The notes under the pieces were generated by a model. That model was given only the letters and a program-made list of their open reading frames with translations. It made no database searches and was not told where the DNA came from. Both the position numbers and the translations under genes were made by a program. Of a stretch of 23,912 bases of DNA, positions 21,004 to 23,912 are shown one piece after another; position 1 is the first letter of the stretch, and the number at the start of each line of letters is the position of its first letter. Origin of the DNA: Paulinella micropora (lineage: Eukaryota > Cercozoa > Imbricatea > Euglyphida); assembly GCA_009731375.1 (NCBI GenBank), contig BJOX01000281.1:177911-201822 (forward strand). The letters are read 5' to 3'.

Positions 21004-23912
21004 TCACTGCCTTCGTCGTCTGGCGCGGATTTCTTTGCCTGGTGGAGGACCACCAACAAAAGTCAGATCGAACTTTGACTGTTCGAGAATGTCCCAGATC
21101 TTATTAGGGATTCCGCCCAACGATAATTCAAAAGGGACATCAAGCACTCCTCTTGGCAGTGTCTGAATGGTCCACGCAGTGTAATCCTTGTCTCTGGGAG
21201 TAATTGTATCATCCCATGTCTCGAGACTTTTTGCGTCTTTATATACTGGCAGATAATGTCTTGCCTTTGGATCCTCAACCGGGTCCATACTTCTCCAGAA
21301 CTGGAGTATCGGTTGTACTATCTTTGCGGCTGATGATATTTTGAGTGTCCGTGTGACACGCATCTGTCGTGGGACCGCCACGACCCGCATCAAGTATAAG
21401 TCTGAGAGAGTGTCATCAGCGACATGTTGTTCCGCTGGTCTCATCAGATAGAAAACATTTTTCACCCATGCGATGGTTGCTATCGCATCGCCTTCCTTCC
21501 ATCGCTCATGGACAATCTCAACGTTGCCCGCGTTTGGGTCAGTGTCCGTCCCCTCCTCCTCCTGGTGGACGTCCTTTGATCTCATCGACCTCATCGCCTT
21601 CCTCGGTTGGTCGTTGATAAGATCATTCCGCGCTCTCCTTAGCTGCGCCTCTGTGATCTTCTCCTTCTTTCCGCTATGCTCTCGCGGAGACTTGGACTGA
21701 GTCCCCACCGCGCTTATGCGGTCAGTCTTCTCCTTGCTGTCCACCTCACTCTCCTCCTTCTCAGCTATCGGTGCCCGATAAGCATCGTCTTGGTCTATGC
21801 CAGCCTCCTTGTGGATGGGCGGCACCTCTTTGAAATCATCCTTCATCCGTTTTAACGCCTCCTCAACGGATTCATCTTCCAGTAAGAAGGGATCATACTT
21901 AATCAGCCTTCTTACATTCACAATTTGCACCTTCCCTCTACCCCTGATCTTGTAATTCAGAGGTCCCGTCTGTTCCATAATCTGATAAGGTCCTTTCCAG
22001 TGAGTGAACAGCTTAGAGCTGACTCCCTTCGGGACTTGAGGATGGTACAATAGTACAATATCCCCGACCTGGAACTTGATCTGATCCAAGTGCGCTTGTC
22101 GCACCCCTTCAGCATCAGTCTTTCGGCGCTCCGCCTCTCTATGCGCCCTGACTATTTGTTCCGCCTCCATCTTCACTCTAAGTCTCATCCCAAACAACTC
22201 ATCCGCATCCGCCCAAGTGTCTTTTGGGTGAAGGAGCGAAGTCGGGATATCAGGCTCACGCCCATATACTAACTGATATGGCGAGATTGAGCTCTTCGAG
22301 CCTCCTAACGCCGTAGAGGGTAGACAGTTCATTGCAAACGCAAATGATGGTGCTGCCTCGACCCATGCTCTTTGATTCTCCTTCTTCGTGCAATACATCT
22401 TTAGCGAGGCTTTGAGGGGTCTGTGTACCCGCTCGATTTTCCCATTTGCTCGCGGGTTATAGGCAGTAACATATTGCCATTTCATCCCGTAATACTTAGA
22501 TAGTTTGTCGATGACCTCGTTATTAAAGTCCGAGCCTCGATCAGAACATATCTTTCTTGGTACTCCGATCTGTGAGATGATCCTATCGATCAGCGCCTCG
22601 GCCGTCGTCTTGCCGGTAACGTCTTTGACAGGGATGATCCACACATAGTTGGTGGCTCTGTCAATAGCCGTAAGGAGGTATTTGTAACCATCCTTCGATT
22701 CTGGGAAAGGTCCCACATGATCAATGTGTATAAACTCAAACATCCCCGCATGAAGAGGAAATTCGCCAATCAGGCCGAAATTTGCCTTCAGTGGTGTTTT
22801 GTTTATCTTGCACGGGATGCATGCATCCACCGCCTGATCTATCTCCTCCTTCATCTTCTTCCACCAGAATCGCCTCGCTACGAACATATGAGTTCGTTGT
22901 CGACCCGGATGCGCCAAAAGTGGGCAATTGTGGGCTGCGACAAATATAAATCGTCTCAGACTCTCCGGTACCCAAAGGGTCCATTTGTCCGGCTGTGACG
23001 CATAGCGACCGTGAAGGCCCTTGTACCACAGTAGACCATCTCTCCATCCCATCTCCTTCATCTGATCTTTGATCGCTTTCGTCATCCGTAGCTCATCCGG
23101 GTTCTGATATAACTGTATCAGTTCTTTAAACTCCGGATCTTGAGCCTGTTGTTGCCTCCATGCGGTAGGCGAGGCTATATGGATAGTACCATCTTCTAGC
23201 CGTACCCCGATTCTTTCCGGGTCATCGTCTAGGTCACTTCTCCGCTCTTGAGGAGGCTCCGCATAAACTTCCTGCGTCTCCTCTTCCTCTCTTATGTTCG
23301 CCTTCGCATTCTCATATACCTCATAGGACCACTCAGCGTCCTCCTGGGTATGTAGCTCACAACATATCCCGTGATCCGGGCCTTGTGGACTGTACCGTAG
23401 ACCTGTGCGGTCATATCGGACTCCACTCGCCATCTCCATCGCCTCAATGTGGCTGACCTCATACACCTTGTCAGTGGACAAGTCTTCCATCTCCACCGTG
23501 GACACCAACGCCGATACTTCTGAGTTAAACTCTAGCCTAGAGAGGCTATCAGCGACCACATTTTGCTTTCCCGGTAGATGGACCAATGTAAAATCGAAAC
23601 AAGACAAGAACGCTTGCCACCGCGCCAGCCGTCCCGTCTGTCCATGATTCATCAACCATAACAGGTTATGATGATCAGTTCTGACAGTAAATTGAGGTCC
23701 TCCCCACAAATACTCTCTGAGCCTCTTGAGGGCCCATACTACCGCCAACGCCTCTCTTTGCCTTGTGCAATAGTTTCTCTCCGCCGCACACAACTTCCTA
23801 CTAATAAACATGATTGGGCGTAATTTCTTCTCCTCATCCTCTTGTTGTAATACAGCCCCAATCGCAAACTTAGATGCGTCTGTATCGACTACGAATTGTT
23901 TCGTAAAGTCGG
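21004..23912 (-). CDS. Ty3/gypsy retrotransposon polyprotein, C-terminal part (RNase H, integrase), truncated by window edge
   Basis: The frame stays open to the right edge, so the first in-window Met (23811) is internal; protease and reverse transcriptase should lie beyond the window. In order: RNase H from the right edge to about 23535 with all four acidic residues (TDAS near 23880, QREAL, RTDHH, ADSLSR); an H2C2 zinc finger about 22932-22810 (HNCPLLAH, then CIPC); integrase core about 22749-22402 with Asp in HIDHVGP, Asp in CSDRGSDF and Glu in GKIERVH, the last two 35 residues apart; and a GPY/F module (FTHWKGPYQI) near 22000. About 290 further residues run to TGA at 21004-21006. The domain order RNase H then integrase is that of Ty3/gypsy (Metaviridae-type) elements. 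No frameshift or stop interrupts the visible part, so the copy may be young. Confidence 0.93.
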   Translation of the reverse strand, partial: DFTKQFVVDTDASKFAIGAVLQQEDEEKKLRPIMFISRKLCAAERNYCTRQREALAVVWALKRLREYLWGGPQFTVRTDHHNLLWLMNHGQTGRLARWQAFLSCFDFTLVHLPGKQNVVADSLSRLEFNSEVSALVSTVEMEDLSTDKVYEVSHIEAMEMASGVRYDRTGLRYSPQGPDHGICCELHTQEDAEWSYEVYENAKANIREEEETQEVYAEPPQERRSDLDDDPERIGVRLEDGTIHIASPTAWRQQQAQDPEFKELIQLYQNPDELRMTKAIKDQMKEMGWRDGLLWYKGLHGRYASQPDKWTLWVPESLRRFIFVAAHNCPLLAHPGRQRTHMFVARRFWWKKMKEEIDQAVDACIPCKINKTPLKANFGLIGEFPLHAGMFEFIHIDHVGPFPESKDGYKYLLTAIDRATNYVWIIPVKDVTGKTTAEALIDRIISQIGVPRKICSDRGSDFNNEVIDKLSKYYGMKWQYVTAYNPRANGKIERVHRPLKASLKMYCTKKENQRAWVEAAPSFAFAMNCLPSTALGGSKSSISPYQLVYGREPDIPTSLLHPKDTWADADELFGMRLRVKMEAEQIVRAHREAERRKTDAEGVRQAHLDQIKFQVGDIVLLYHPQVPKGVSSKLFTHWKGPYQIMEQTGPLNYKIRGRGKVQIVNVRRLIKYDPFLLEDESVEEALKRMKDDFKEVPPIHKEAGIDQDDAYRAPIAEKEESEVDSKEKTDRISAVGTQSKSPREHSGKKEKITEAQLRRARNDLINDQPRKAMRSMRSKDVHQEEEGTDTDPNAGNVEIVHERWKEGDAIATIAWVKNVFYLMRPAEQHVADDTLSDLYLMRVVAVPRQMRVTRTLKISSAAKIVQPILQFWRSMDPVEDPKARHYLPVYKDAKSLETWDDTITPRDKDYTAWTIQTLPRGVLDVPFELSLGGIPNKIWDILEQSKFDLTFVGGPPPGKEIRARRRRQ
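21004..23912 (-). mobile_element. Ty3/gypsy-type LTR retrotransposon, 3' half
   Basis: Internal region of an LTR element on the minus strand, identified from its polyprotein. The 3' LTR should lie to the left of 21004, but with no second LTR in the window its limits cannot be set. I saw no clear polypurine tract or target-site duplication. Confidence 0.85.

Noticed and set aside
21369-23647. Plus-strand open frames opposite the retrotransposon polyprotein
   Set aside because: They are antisense shadows of a well-supported minus-strand coding region.

Overview
The window is from a eukaryotic nuclear genome that is extremely rich in microsatellites and contains six assembly gaps. The evidence is one gene split into 18 very short exons with GT-AG introns, tRNA-derived SINE-like elements with (ATT)n tails, LINE-like 3' ends, and part of a Ty3/gypsy-type LTR retrotransposon. 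The many introns and the membrane-anchored form of the enzyme argue against an ordinary fungus. A stramenopile or alveolate microbe is my best guess, but the species cannot be read from the sequence.

Layout. 1-5107 has no recognisable gene; it holds di- and tetranucleotide arrays, a ~960 bp TAGCC-derived minisatellite (3024-3985) and a ~136 bp fold-back (4579-4714). 5108-17678 (+) is one gene. I rebuilt it from 18 exons whose splice phases all agree, apart from one acceptor hidden in a 10-N gap. It encodes a signal peptide, a GH72 beta-1,3-glucanosyltransferase (Gas/Gel-like) catalytic domain with both catalytic glutamates, a juxtamembrane region, one transmembrane helix and a short cytoplasmic tail. 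17679-21003 is non-coding or unrecognised. 21004-23912 (-) is the C-terminal part of a Ty3/gypsy polyprotein (RNase H, H2C2 zinc finger, DD35E integrase, GPY/F module, then an unusual ~290-residue extension), cut by the right edge.

The most striking feature is inside the introns. In at least 9 of the 17 introns, an edge of the neighbouring exon, with its splice site and adjoining intron sequence, is present again one to nine times as a decoy copy, usually separated by microsatellite arrays. The extreme case is ten tandem ~70 bp copies of the exon 9 acceptor, of which only the last leads into a full exon. At intron 13 the beginning of the intron itself resembles the beginning of the next exon, as expected if tandem duplication created or enlarged the intron. 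Retroelements also enlarged introns 10 and 15, and a direct-repeat pair lies in intron 11.
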